Origin: a bacterium
GTDB taxonomy: Bacteria; Patescibacteriota; Doudnabacteria; UBA920
Direction: 5' to 3'
Length of the DNA stretch: 50,357 nt
NCBI GenBank assembly: GCA_021825655.1
Contig: JAKAGU010000001.1
Coordinates: forward strand, 1-50,357
Of this stretch, positions 26,863 through 35,261 are shown one piece after another (within the stretch, counting starts at the first letter, position 1; every line of letters begins with the position of its first letter). Both the position numbers and the translations under genes were made by a program. Below the pieces are notes generated by a model. That model made no database searches, was not told the origin of the DNA, and was given only the letters and a program-made list of their open reading frames with translations.

Positions 26863-27858
26863 CTAGGGTTTGTTAATTAAGTTCACAATTAATTTTACCA
26901 TAACTTCTTTCTGTTCGGGCTTGCTTTCCGCAATGAGCAGGGCCAAGGCCGTCAGGGCCGAATCGTTTATCCTGCGCTCGCCTTTTTTGTTGTTTAACTG
27001 CCCGTTCTGGATTAAGTAGAGCAAAAACAGCAGGGAACCGATCCGTTTATTGCCGTCCGCAAACGGGTGGTCCTTAATGCAAAAATACAGCAAGTGCGCG
27101 GCCTTCTCTTCTAAGCTGGGGTACAGGTCTTTGCCGCCGAAAGTGTGGGAAATACTGCCTAGCACGCCCAAAAACTTCCCGCCCACTTCCTGGCCGAACA
27201 GGTTTCCGGCTTCTTTTTTTGCCACCAGCCGCGCTTTGAACTTATCTATGCTTTTCCTGATGTCTGCATACTCGAAAACTTTCGGTTTTTTCTTGCTAAC
27301 TGTGCCAGTGTCCAGTTTGCCCTTATCGTACTGGCTCAGCACAAACCAGGTATTGGTATAATCGGTGATAATGTTCAACAGGTCTTTTTCGTAACCTTCA
27401 AGCCGCCGGCTCTCCAGCGCTGCCTGGATCAAACGGTTTGCACCTTCCAGCTCTTTCAGTTTTGCTTGCAGGTTGTCCAGGTCTTTCAGCCGCTTTTCGT
27501 TTATGGCGTAGCCTTTGACCAAATAGTCCTTAAGCCTCCCTGTGGCCCATACCCTGAACTGCGTGGCCCGCTTGGAATTGACCCTGTAGCCTACCGAGAG
27601 AATAAACTCCAAATTGTAAAACTTTACCGGCTTATTAGAATTTGCAACGTGCAAAAATTGCACATTGCTTTTTTCGCTTAATTCGGAGGAATTCACGATG
27701 TTCCGGATATGTTTGGTTATGGAACTGCGGTCGGTCTGAAAAAGCGCGGCAATTTGGACTTGGGTCATCCAAACGGTTTCCCCGTCGGTTTGAACCTGCA
27801 AGTCGGTTCCCGAGTCTGCTTTGTATATTATTATTTCTCCCTTTTTTGTTTCTTCCAT
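26863..27858 (-). CDS. RhuM-like protein with C-terminal Fic/Doc domain
   Basis: 331 residues. The N-terminal part (1-110: EIIIYKADSGTDLQVQ, WMTQVQIAALFQTDRSSITKH, FYNLEFILSVGYRV) is the virulence RhuM/KilA-N-like region. A coiled stretch near 120-155 leads to a Fic fold with the active-site motif HPFADGNKR (264-272), including His264 and the Doc-like Lys271. Fic/Doc proteins attach AMP or phosphate to target proteins. No inhibitory (S/T)xxxE(G/N) motif is evident. It follows the HD-domain gene by 6 bp, at the end of the polA operon. Targets are unknown. Confidence 0.85.
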   Translation of the reverse strand: MEETKKGEIIIYKADSGTDLQVQTDGETVWMTQVQIAALFQTDRSSITKHIRNIVNSSELSEKSNVQFLHVANSNKPVKFYNLEFILSVGYRVNSKRATQFRVWATGRLKDYLVKGYAINEKRLKDLDNLQAKLKELEGANRLIQAALESRRLEGYEKDLLNIITDYTNTWFVLSQYDKGKLDTGTVSKKKPKVFEYADIRKSIDKFKARLVAKKEAGNLFGQEVGGKFLGVLGSISHTFGGKDLYPSLEEKAAHLLYFCIKDHPFADGNKRIGSLLFLLYLIQNGQLNNKKGERRINDSALTALALLIAESKPEQKEVMVKLIVNLINKP

Positions 27859-27864
27859 ATGTTT

Positions 27865-28524
27865 TTATATTCCAAAGTTTTTTAAATTGTCCATCTCGGT
27901 CGAAACTTTTTCCTCGGTAATTTCTTCCGGCCGAATTTTGCACTCGCGAAAAAGCTGGGCCTCCACCTGCCGTAAGCCATTTTCAAACTCCAGGCGCGCT
28001 GTCTCGTCCCCGCCCATGAGCCGGTGCTTGTCTTCGTACCTCAGCCTTAAGTCTTCAAACCTTTGCTCCAGGCTAATAACCCCCAAAGGCCCCACGCGCA
28101 TATCGCTGTAGGCGCAGATTTTTTTGCCAAAGTCCGCGCTGTCCGCATTGCTTTGCCCGTGCTGGAAGCCAATGCAGTCGATAAGCTCCAAAATTCTCTG
28201 GCTTAAGCCCATCTCCCTGACAATCGCCAGTGAGGCCTGGTGTTCGTCCTTGCCGTACTTGGCGATAACTTGGTTTTTTACCTCTTGCCACAAAGCCAGG
28301 TCCTGCTTCGAAAATCTGCCCGGCAGCAGCCGGTCGGTTACGGACAAGTCGAACTTAATAATGTTCCCCATGTCATGCAACAAACAGGCGGCCAGGATAT
28401 TTGCCTCGTCGACCTTAACTGTAGAATTATCGCACAGCACCTTGGCCACGCCGGCCACTTTTAACTGATGCTCCATCAGCTGGGGCATGATGCGGTATTT
28501 TTGATAAATCTCCAGTGGCCTCAT
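27865..28524 (-). CDS. HD-domain phosphohydrolase
   Basis: 219 residues with an HD metal site: H19 in MEHQLKVAG, H50-D51 in LLHDMGN, H95 and H122, and D141 in YSDMRVGP. This order matches HD hydrolases acting on nucleotides or phosphoesters. The C-terminal 70 residues are helical and charged. It overlaps the polA stop by 4 bp (ATGA), so the two are translationally coupled; nucleotide housekeeping next to DNA polymerase I would be logical but is inference. The substrate is unknown. Confidence 0.82.
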   Translation of the reverse strand: MRPLEIYQKYRIMPQLMEHQLKVAGVAKVLCDNSTVKVDEANILAACLLHDMGNIIKFDLSVTDRLLPGRFSKQDLALWQEVKNQVIAKYGKDEHQASLAIVREMGLSQRILELIDCIGFQHGQSNADSADFGKKICAYSDMRVGPLGVISLEQRFEDLRLRYEDKHRLMGGDETARLEFENGLRQVEAQLFRECKIRPEEITEEKVSTEMDNLKNFGI

Positions 28525-31307
28525 ACTTCCAGTTTCTCCATCTCCCCCCAGTTATCGCCCTGGCGCGCTTCCACGGTCACAGGCACTGACAGCCGGATGG
28601 CGTTTTCCATAACGGGCACCAGTTTTTTCGCCCAAGCCGCCACCGCAGCCTCTTTGACCTCAAAAAGCAGTTCGTCGTGCACCTGCAGCAGCATGCGGCA
28701 CTCATCCGTATCCGCCAGCTCTTTGGCAATATCAATCATGGCCACCTTGATCACGTCCGCGGCCAAAGACTGAATGGGGAAATTCACAGCCGCGCGTTCG
28801 GCTGCGGCGCGGACCTGCCAGCGGGAATCCCTGATTTCCGGAAACCGGCGCAGCCGGCCCAGTTCGTTTTTAACAAACCCCTCTTCGCCCACCTGCAGCT
28901 TGATTTGTTCAATATACTCTTCCACTTTGGGGTAGGCGGCAAAATATTTGGCAATAAACTCCTTAGCCTCGGCGCGGGACATGCCGCCCACGCGGCTGGA
29001 AAGACCGAAGGAAGACACGCCATACAGGATGCCGAAGTTGATGGTTTTGGCGTCCCGGCGCATATCTTTGGTCAACTTTTCCGCCGGCACTCCAAAAATT
29101 TCCATAGCCGTCTTGGCGTGAATGTCTTCGCCGTTTTTGAACACGGCCATCATTTTGGCATCCTTGGCCAAATGAGCCACCACGCGCAGTTCAATCTGGG
29201 AATAGTCTATGGACAAAAATTTACAGCCTCTGGCCGCCACAAACGCCTTGCGGATTTCACTGCCCAGGCCTTCGCCCCGCACGGGAATATTCTGCAAATT
29301 CGGGTCTGTGGAGGAGAGCCGGCCCGTGGCCGCCACGGTCTGGTTATAGCTGGTATGAATCCGCCCGTCCTGTTTGCTGACTAAATCCGGCAAAGCCATG
29401 AGGTAAGTGGACTGCAGTTTCGCCAATTCCCGGTATTCCAAAATTTTAGGGATGGCCGGATGCTGGCCCAACATTTTTTCCAAATTGTCGGCAGAGGTCG
29501 ACAGGCCGGTTTTGGTTTTGCGGTTTTCCACGGGCACCAGGCCTAATTTCTCAAACAGCACTTCTTTCAGCTGCTTGGGCGAGTTAAGGTTGAACTCTTC
29601 GCCTGTCTGCTTGTAAATTTCGTTTTCCAAGTCCTTAATCAGCACCTCTGCTTCGCCGGAAAGCCGGTTTAGGGTTTTTACGTCCAGCCCAATCCCCGCG
29701 GTTTCCATTTTGGCCAGCACTTCCACGAGCGGCATTTCAATTTCTTTAAAAATTTTGGCCAGGCCTTCGGTTTTGAGGCGCGGCTCGAACAGCTGCTTCA
29801 GCCTAAGCGTCACGTCCACGTCTTCGCAGCAATACCAGGAAACTTTGGCCGGCTCCACCCGGTCCATGGTTATCTGGTTCTTGCCCTTGCCAATCAGCTC
29901 TTCAATGGGCTGCATCTGGTAGCCCAGCTCCGAAAAAGCCAGGGCCTCAAGGTTGTGCTGGCGCGTACCCGCATTCAAAAGGTAGGAAGCAATCATGGTA
30001 TCAAAGGCCAAACCGTTTAGGGCATAGCCCGCGGCCGTTAAAACTTCCAAATCGAATTTCAAGTTATGCCCAATTTTCGCCACTTGCTGAGACGCCAAAA
30101 TTTTCTGCAACGTTTCGGCTTGGCTGAAAATTTCCGCGGGGACATAGTAGGCCTGGCCCGCGGCGGCGCATAAGCCCACGCCCACCAGCCGCGAGCTCCG
30201 CGGGTCCAAACCGCTGGTTTCCGTATCCAGCGCTAGGGCGGCCACTGTTCCGAGAAGCTTTTCCAACGCCGCCAGTTTTGCGGGCGTGTCCACTAAGCTA
30301 TACTCCTGCCGGCCAATTTTTTCCTCGTTTTCCTGGCCCGCGGCCGTTGACAGTTCCCCTGCCGCAGAGCCTTCCGGCTCCGCCCCGCCGGTTTTTAGGC
30401 CGCCGTAGCCGGGCAGTTTGGCAAGCAGGCTCCTGAACTCGAGCTCTTTAAATAACTCCAAAGTCTGTTTTTGGTGCAGGCTATCGAAATCGTAAGCCGG
30501 AACCTTAGTGTCCAGCGGCACGCTGCACACAATCTGCGACAGCTGGTAAGACTGCCGCGCCTGGGCTTCCTGCTCGGTTAACAGATTTAAGATGCGGGGC
30601 TTAATTTGGTCCCGAATTTTCTGTTCATGAATTGCCTGATACAGCCCATCCAAAGTCTTAAACTCCTTAATCAGTTCGCTGGCCGTTTTCTCCCCAATAC
30701 CTTTTACTCCCGGAATATTATCGGAAGGGTCGCCGCGCAAAGCCTTGTAGTCCACCATCTGTTCCGGCACCAGGCCATAGCGTTCGCGGACAGCCTTGGC
30801 ATCGTAAATCACGGTGTCCGTAATGCCTTTACGCATCGTATACACCTTAATCTTATGGTTGACCAGCTGCAGCGTATCCAAATCTCCGGTCACAATCAGC
30901 ACTTCCGCTTCGGGGTCAAACTTGTGGATACCCGCAGCCAGGGTGCCCAGACAGTCATCGGCTTCAAAACCCGCCCGCTCAAAAATTGGAATATTCAACG
31001 CCCTGACCACCTCTTTGACGCGAGGAATCTGGTCGTACAGCTCTTGGTCCGCCTTCACCCGCGTAGCCTTGTATTCTTTGTACTGCTCGTGCCGGAAAGT
31101 CGGGCCCGCCAAATCAAACGTACAAGCCACATGGGTGGGCTTAATGTCTTTCATGGCCTTAAGCAAAATCATGGTAAAGCCATAAACCGCATTGGTGTTT
31201 TCGCCGGATTTGGTGGCCAGCGCCGGAATGGCGTGATAACCGCGGTGGATGAGCGCATTGCCGTCCACCAGCATATACCGGCTGGTGTTGTTTTTGGGAG
31301 GAGTCAT
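28521..31307 (-). CDS. polA: DNA polymerase I
   Basis: 928 residues, complete, with three domains: 5'-nuclease (1 to about 280, with GFEADDCLGT and GDPSDNIPGVKGIGEKTA), 3'-5' exonuclease (about 340-520) and polymerase (540-928). The exonuclease acidic residues are present (ALDTETSGLD, IGHNLKFDLE), so proofreading may be active. Polymerase motifs A, B and C are DYSQIELRV, RRDAKTINFGILYG and QVHDELLFEV. It fills gaps in repair and replaces RNA primers. The start at 31307 is fixed by a TATAAT 6 nt upstream. It leads an operon with HD and RhuM/Fic genes. Confidence 0.98.
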   Translation of the reverse strand: MTPPKNNTSRYMLVDGNALIHRGYHAIPALATKSGENTNAVYGFTMILLKAMKDIKPTHVACTFDLAGPTFRHEQYKEYKATRVKADQELYDQIPRVKEVVRALNIPIFERAGFEADDCLGTLAAGIHKFDPEAEVLIVTGDLDTLQLVNHKIKVYTMRKGITDTVIYDAKAVRERYGLVPEQMVDYKALRGDPSDNIPGVKGIGEKTASELIKEFKTLDGLYQAIHEQKIRDQIKPRILNLLTEQEAQARQSYQLSQIVCSVPLDTKVPAYDFDSLHQKQTLELFKELEFRSLLAKLPGYGGLKTGGAEPEGSAAGELSTAAGQENEEKIGRQEYSLVDTPAKLAALEKLLGTVAALALDTETSGLDPRSSRLVGVGLCAAAGQAYYVPAEIFSQAETLQKILASQQVAKIGHNLKFDLEVLTAAGYALNGLAFDTMIASYLLNAGTRQHNLEALAFSELGYQMQPIEELIGKGKNQITMDRVEPAKVSWYCCEDVDVTLRLKQLFEPRLKTEGLAKIFKEIEMPLVEVLAKMETAGIGLDVKTLNRLSGEAEVLIKDLENEIYKQTGEEFNLNSPKQLKEVLFEKLGLVPVENRKTKTGLSTSADNLEKMLGQHPAIPKILEYRELAKLQSTYLMALPDLVSKQDGRIHTSYNQTVAATGRLSSTDPNLQNIPVRGEGLGSEIRKAFVAARGCKFLSIDYSQIELRVVAHLAKDAKMMAVFKNGEDIHAKTAMEIFGVPAEKLTKDMRRDAKTINFGILYGVSSFGLSSRVGGMSRAEAKEFIAKYFAAYPKVEEYIEQIKLQVGEEGFVKNELGRLRRFPEIRDSRWQVRAAAERAAVNFPIQSLAADVIKVAMIDIAKELADTDECRMLLQVHDELLFEVKEAAVAAWAKKLVPVMENAIRLSVPVTVEARQGDNWGEMEKLEV

Positions 31308-31313
31308 GGGTTT

Positions 31314-31319
31314 ATTATA
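31314..31319 (-). promoter_or_regulatory. -10 box of polA, leaderless
   Basis: TATAAT on the minus strand, exactly 6 nt before the ATG at 31307. No good -35 is visible. Confidence 0.6.
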
Positions 31320-31338
31320 GTGGATTTAGGGCATAAAA

Positions 31339-31370
31339 AAAACCGGTCCGCCAGGGGGCGGACCGGTTTT
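31339..31370. terminator. Terminator of the discoidin-like surface protein gene
   Basis: A perfect 14-bp inverted repeat (31339-31352 with 31357-31370), A/T-flanked, just past the stop codon at 31381. Confidence 0.92.
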
Positions 31371-31380
31371 AATAATGTTT

Positions 31381-33261
31381 TTATTTCACCACGTACTCTA
31401 TCCACTTGTCGTCCGTAGCCGGATTTGCGGTTGAGGCTTTTAGGCTGCCGATTGCGGTATAACTTTGCCCGTCGACGCTCCCGGATAATTCATCCACCCT
31501 ATCCGTACTCTGTCCCATGGGCAAAATCCGAATCTTGGAAACTTGCACTGTGGAGCCAAAATCCACCTGCAGCCAAGCCTTGCGCACCGTATAGGCCGCG
31601 CAGCCGTAACCGTAAATACCGTCATTGCGCGTGTGCAAAACGTACCAGCTGCAATTATCCGCGGTTTCGCCCGCGTTCCAAACTAATTGGGTGTCGCCGT
31701 CAATCGCGCCCTTGGCACCCACGGAATAGGAAGGCGCGGTACCGTAATTGCACCAGTCACAGCTAGTGCTGGCACCCGTGGGCTTAAGCTTGCTGCCGTC
31801 GGGGCCGTAAAATTCCATTTCACGAATAGCCACCCAGCCGGATTTCGTAATGCTGTCTTTAATGTATCGCACGCTCACGCTGGGCGCGGTTTGAGTTCCG
31901 GTGTTGGCACTAACATCCGTGCTGGTTGCGGTGCTAGTGCTGGTATTCTGCAAGTCGTCGGAAGCCGCACATTTGAGCACCATGCCGCAGGCGGTTTGCT
32001 CATTGTAATTCGGGCCTTTAATATACTGGCAGCCCGCGGGCGGAGCCGCATAGTCGCAGACGGCCAACGGCTGGCTCTCGGGATACACGAGCCAGGTGTT
32101 GCTCTTTATGTCACCCTTAAATTCATATAATTTAGTATAAGTCGTACCGTCCGAACTGATTAGCAGTTGGTGATCGGCACTGGCCGGATTAGGCGAATTT
32201 TCGGTAAGCAACCGAATTTTGCTTACGTCTTTTACGCTGCCTAAATCTATTTGGATCCATGCCGACTGGTTACCGCTGCCGCAACCCATCCGGTCGGCGG
32301 CGCTGGTGCCGAACCAGTTGCAATTCGGCGCGGTTTCGCCCGCGTTCCAGACCGTGTTGGTATTGCCGTCAATGGCTAATTTCGGGCCGTGATCCTGGCC
32401 GTCCGACGGATAATTCCGCCAGGTGTACTGGGCTGTGGCATTTACAGGGACTAGCTTGTTGCCGCTGGCATCATATATTTCAATTTCGCGCCAAGCCACC
32501 CACGAACGGCTGACTACAGTCTGGACTTTCAAATAGCGGAACGAAACGCCGCTGCCCGAGCTGCCGCCATCCGAGCTCCCGGCCGTTGGACAGGCGCTAA
32601 ATTCACAGTTGGGCCCGGTGGGGCTGACATAAGTCTTGCCGTCCGAACACAGCTTGGCAATGGTGGGACAAGCCACGGGGCCGTCCGGCGCCGGCAGGGT
32701 GGTAAAATATTTTCTGACCAATAAAATGCCTTTTTTGTTCGGCTGGGAATAAAACTCCACCTTGGTTCTGCTTTTTGGCTTAAGCTGAACTTCGGCCTCA
32801 CCCTGCTGCTCAGCGGTCGCAGCTAAAGCGGTTCCGTTGATGTAAATAGAACCTTGGGCGTTCCTCACCCGGCTCCAGGCAATTTGATAATTCCACAAGT
32901 TCACGCCATATCCGATAGGTTGGGCAGTGATGGTGATTACCCGGTTGCCTTTGGTGGTAACCGAAACTTCCGGATAGGCTGACTCGGCCTGCGTCTCCGT
33001 GCCCAGCACGCTGGAAATTGTTGTCTGGTGAGCTCGGGCCACCTGCACTCCCGGATCATAAACGCTTGCTGCAATTTCCTGCTGCGCAGCCAAGCTTAAG
33101 GCGCCGACGCTGCTGGCGGCAAAAATTACCATGGCAAGAGCCACGGCGCTGCTCATTCGGGATGTAAAGGCCGACTTAATCACGCCGGCCGCATCTCCCA
33201 GCCCGACCCTGCGGGCTTTGGAAAGGCTTAAAACCTTCCGCCTATAAACATATGGGTTCAT
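31381..33261 (-). CDS. Surface protein with two discoidin-like (F5/8 type C) domains
   Basis: 626 residues. A cytoplasmic basic N-terminus is followed by a membrane anchor or uncleaved signal (about 37-58). Then come a beta domain (90-195), a Cys-rich Kazal-like segment (CPTIAKLCSDGKTY and the following PNCEFSACP), and two repeats, at about 235-400 and 465-626, with the shared pattern WVAWREIEIYDASGNKL / WVAIREMEFYGPDGSKL, AIDG-x-T/Q-xx-VWNAGE and W-I/L-Q-I/V-D-F/L-G. This is the layout of discoidin carbohydrate- or lipid-binding domains. It probably faces outside and binds glycans or host cells. It has a strong GGAGGGGG ribosome site. Confidence 0.85.
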   Translation of the reverse strand: MNPYVYRRKVLSLSKARRVGLGDAAGVIKSAFTSRMSSAVALAMVIFAASSVGALSLAAQQEIAASVYDPGVQVARAHQTTISSVLGTETQAESAYPEVSVTTKGNRVITITAQPIGYGVNLWNYQIAWSRVRNAQGSIYINGTALAATAEQQGEAEVQLKPKSRTKVEFYSQPNKKGILLVRKYFTTLPAPDGPVACPTIAKLCSDGKTYVSPTGPNCEFSACPTAGSSDGGSSGSGVSFRYLKVQTVVSRSWVAWREIEIYDASGNKLVPVNATAQYTWRNYPSDGQDHGPKLAIDGNTNTVWNAGETAPNCNWFGTSAADRMGCGSGNQSAWIQIDLGSVKDVSKIRLLTENSPNPASADHQLLISSDGTTYTKLYEFKGDIKSNTWLVYPESQPLAVCDYAAPPAGCQYIKGPNYNEQTACGMVLKCAASDDLQNTSTSTATSTDVSANTGTQTAPSVSVRYIKDSITKSGWVAIREMEFYGPDGSKLKPTGASTSCDWCNYGTAPSYSVGAKGAIDGDTQLVWNAGETADNCSWYVLHTRNDGIYGYGCAAYTVRKAWLQVDFGSTVQVSKIRILPMGQSTDRVDELSGSVDGQSYTAIGSLKASTANPATDDKWIEYVVK

Positions 33262-33370
33262 AAGTTCCCCCTCCGCGCAAAATTTTGTGCACGGAAATTA
33301 TTTAATTTTGTTTTTGTTTCAAAGTTTTGGCTAATTTTGGCCGCAACTTTTCTTTTGACCTTGTAAATAA

Positions 33371-33399
33371 ATTATAGCACACTTTTAGAAATTTTGCAA
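33371..33399 (-). promoter_or_regulatory. Promoter of the discoidin-like surface protein
   Basis: On the minus strand: -35 TTGCAA (33394-33399), 17 bp, -10 TATAAT preceded by TGC (33371-33376). A leader of about 100 nt precedes the ATG. Confidence 0.75.
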
Positions 33400-33410
33400 C
33401 TTACCGCCCC

Positions 33411-33440
33411 TTGCTTTTATAGCTGGCTCCGCTATATAAT
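33411..33440 (+). promoter_or_regulatory. Promoter of the 33461 membrane protein gene
   Basis: TTGCTT (33411-33416), an 18-bp spacer, TATAAT (33435-33440). GGAGG follows at 33449-33453. Confidence 0.6.
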
Positions 33441-33460
33441 CCGCGCATGGAGGTTCACCG

Positions 33461-33820
33461 GTGAATCGATGGCGTTGGATAATCGTGATCGTAGTTGCCA
33501 TCTTTGCGGTTCGGGCTGGTTTTTTCCCGGACGAGAGATGGTGGGCAAGTTGGGGCATCCTGCTGGTAGCCGGAGGTGTCTGGCTTCACCGCCATGAACT
33601 GGCGAAAGAGCAGCGCGCGGCAGCGGCAATGGAGGAAGACAATGATTGCGTAGCTTTCTACTCCATGATGATCGGGGCGTTTCTGGCCGGAGGCGGCTGG
33701 GCCCTTTACCACCACCTTCAGTGGTGGTCGATACTCTTCGGGGTTGGAAGCTCCATGGTGGTCTTCTGCATCTTCATTTTTGACATGATGGGGGCAGAAA
33801 GACCGGCGCAACCGGCCTAG
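33461..33820 (+). CDS. Small multi-pass membrane protein, unknown
   Basis: 119 residues from a GTG start 7 nt after GGAGG. Four hydrophobic segments can be seen: about 5-21 (WIIVIVVAIFAVRAGFF), 27-42 (WASWGILLVAGGVWL), 66-86 (AFYSMMIGAFLAGGGWALYHH) and 88-108 (WWSILFGVGSSMVVFCIFIF). A charged loop (RHELAKEQRAAAAMEEDND) separates the pairs. No family is recognised. It is monocistronic with a strong terminator and divergent from the discoidin-like gene. Its strong ribosome site groups it with the accessory envelope genes of this window. Confidence 0.65.
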   Translation: MNRWRWIIVIVVAIFAVRAGFFPDERWWASWGILLVAGGVWLHRHELAKEQRAAAAMEEDNDCVAFYSMMIGAFLAGGGWALYHHLQWWSILFGVGSSMVVFCIFIFDMMGAERPAQPA

Positions 33821-33838
33821 GCCGGAAGCAACTCAAAC

Positions 33839-33876
33839 ACCGGCGCGCTCATGCTGTAAGAGCGCGCCGGTTTTTT
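33839..33876 (+). terminator. Terminator of the 33461 gene
   Basis: A 12-bp stem, ACCGGCGCGCTC with its complement (33839-33850 / 33860-33871), is followed by T6. Confidence 0.9.
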
Positions 33877-33968
33877 ATTATGCAAAAGAAAGACCGCCGG
33901 AAACCTGTGAAGGTCGCCGGCGGCCTAAAAGTCCCATTAAAGGGATCAAGGAGAGAGGAAAACGAGAG

Positions 33969-35027
33969 CTATCGGAGGATCAGTTGGCCGTTGACGCCCA
34001 AGGCATCGGCCCGGGACTGGCTGATGCGGTTACTGTTGGAACGGTCGAACTGGCGGATATTGACGGTATAGTAGCCGTTGGGAAGGTAATACATATTCTC
34101 TCCCAACGACCCCCGGTTGAAGATGAGTATGGTCTGGTTGCCCTGGGGGTAAGCATAGAGCTCTCCCCGGGACTGAGCCAACTCAACCCGGAACTGATTG
34201 CCGCGGAGCAGGACCACAGTGTAGTCTATTGAGGCGCTGTAAGGGGCATCCAGGGTAAACACCAGGTCATTGTTGTCATTCAGCCCCGCACTGACGCCTT
34301 TCCACTCACTCAGCCCCACGCTGGCTCCGTAGCCTTCGGCCACCAGATTGCCGCTCTGTCCGTAAAACTGGACGCGGAAATTGCGGCGGTCGCGGAACGA
34401 CAGCGGGTACAGGGTGTCAGTATTGATCTCAATGCGCTGCCCGTAGCGGATGCCGTCCGGAAAGTAAATGTGGCGGCTGGCGGAGTCCGGCGCGTTCACG
34501 TAAATCGCATCGGCCTGCACCATCACGGGTCCGCTGATGGATACCGGGGAAGTGGCAATGAGGCTGCTGGTCGTGCCTTCCTCACCCTGAGCCATGGACG
34601 CGGTTACGTCCACGTTGGCGGGAAAGTCCATGCGCAGGTTGACGAAGTTGAGCGCCACCTGCTGCAGGCCAAAAACCCCGTTCTGCCAGACCGTGATCAG
34701 CAAGACCTGCGGCTTATCGGACTTAACCGAACATGTGCCAACCTTGAGGTCGCACTTCGTTGTCTGAGCGGTCAGGTCGTGGCCGTCCAAGTCAGACGTA
34801 CCCACGACCACGGGCAGTGCGAAGAGGTTGTTAGTGGTCACGTTGCCAATGCGGGCGCGGAATTGCACAGCGGCAACTTCGCCCACTTGGTAGACAGCCG
34901 CGATCTTCGGGGTAGCGGTAATTTCAATCTGCTGCTGCACGGTCGGCACCGGCGTCGGGTTAGTGGTCTGAGCGCTGGCGCACGCGGCGGCCAGGGAAAA
35001 CGTCATCGCGATAACGGAAAATTTCAC
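33969..35027 (-). CDS. Secreted beta-rich protein, unknown function
   Basis: 352 residues from a GTG at 35027, chosen because it lies 8 nt after GGAG and begins a signal peptide (MKFSVIAMTFSLAAACASA, then QTTNP). The ATG at 35090 gives a charged start with no signal. The mature chain has a Thr/Pro linker, one likely disulphide pair (CDLKVGTC) and long runs of predicted beta strands, with a late segment (FTLDAPYSASIDYTVVLLRG) like an Ig-type or bacterial surface domain. No catalytic motif is recognised. It is driven by a near-perfect promoter, so it may be abundant. Confidence 0.72.
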   Translation of the reverse strand: MKFSVIAMTFSLAAACASAQTTNPTPVPTVQQQIEITATPKIAAVYQVGEVAAVQFRARIGNVTTNNLFALPVVVGTSDLDGHDLTAQTTKCDLKVGTCSVKSDKPQVLLITVWQNGVFGLQQVALNFVNLRMDFPANVDVTASMAQGEEGTTSSLIATSPVSISGPVMVQADAIYVNAPDSASRHIYFPDGIRYGQRIEINTDTLYPLSFRDRRNFRVQFYGQSGNLVAEGYGASVGLSEWKGVSAGLNDNNDLVFTLDAPYSASIDYTVVLLRGNQFRVELAQSRGELYAYPQGNQTILIFNRGSLGENMYYLPNGYYTVNIRQFDRSNSNRISQSRADALGVNGQLILR

Positions 35028-35181
35028 TTGTCTTCTCCAATCTGGTGTCCCAATAGAACTCTCGAGTTGTTCTCTGGGCGAACTGGGCACGGATACCCAT
35101 GCGCAAATCGCCCAGAAAACCTATTTTCTCCTTGTATTTATCAGTCCTCCTACGGACTCTGATTTAAAAGAACGAAATATA

Positions 35182-35210
35182 ATTATACACCATTTTGACT
35201 ATTTTGTCAA
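35182..35210 (-). promoter_or_regulatory. Consensus promoter of the 33969-35027 gene
   Basis: On the minus strand: TTGACA (35205-35210), 17 bp, TATAAT (35182-35187), a full consensus match. The leader of about 147 nt has a CAGAGTCC/GGAGGACTG hairpin and a CTGGGCGA/TCGCCCAG stem. Confidence 0.85.
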
Positions 35211-35219
35211 GAATAATAC

Positions 35220-35246
35220 AAAAAACTCCGCATTTCTATGCGGAGT
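35220..35246 (-). terminator. Terminator of pilB
   Basis: ACTCCGCAT (35225-35233) pairs with ATGCGGAGT (35238-35246) around a 4-nt loop; T6 follows on the minus strand. Confidence 0.9.
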
Positions 35247-35261
35247 TTGATTATTTAACCC

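Noticed and set aside
33880-34071. 63-codon plus-strand frame after the 33461 gene
   Set aside because: Mostly antisense to the 33969 secreted protein gene and lies past a strong terminator without a promoter.
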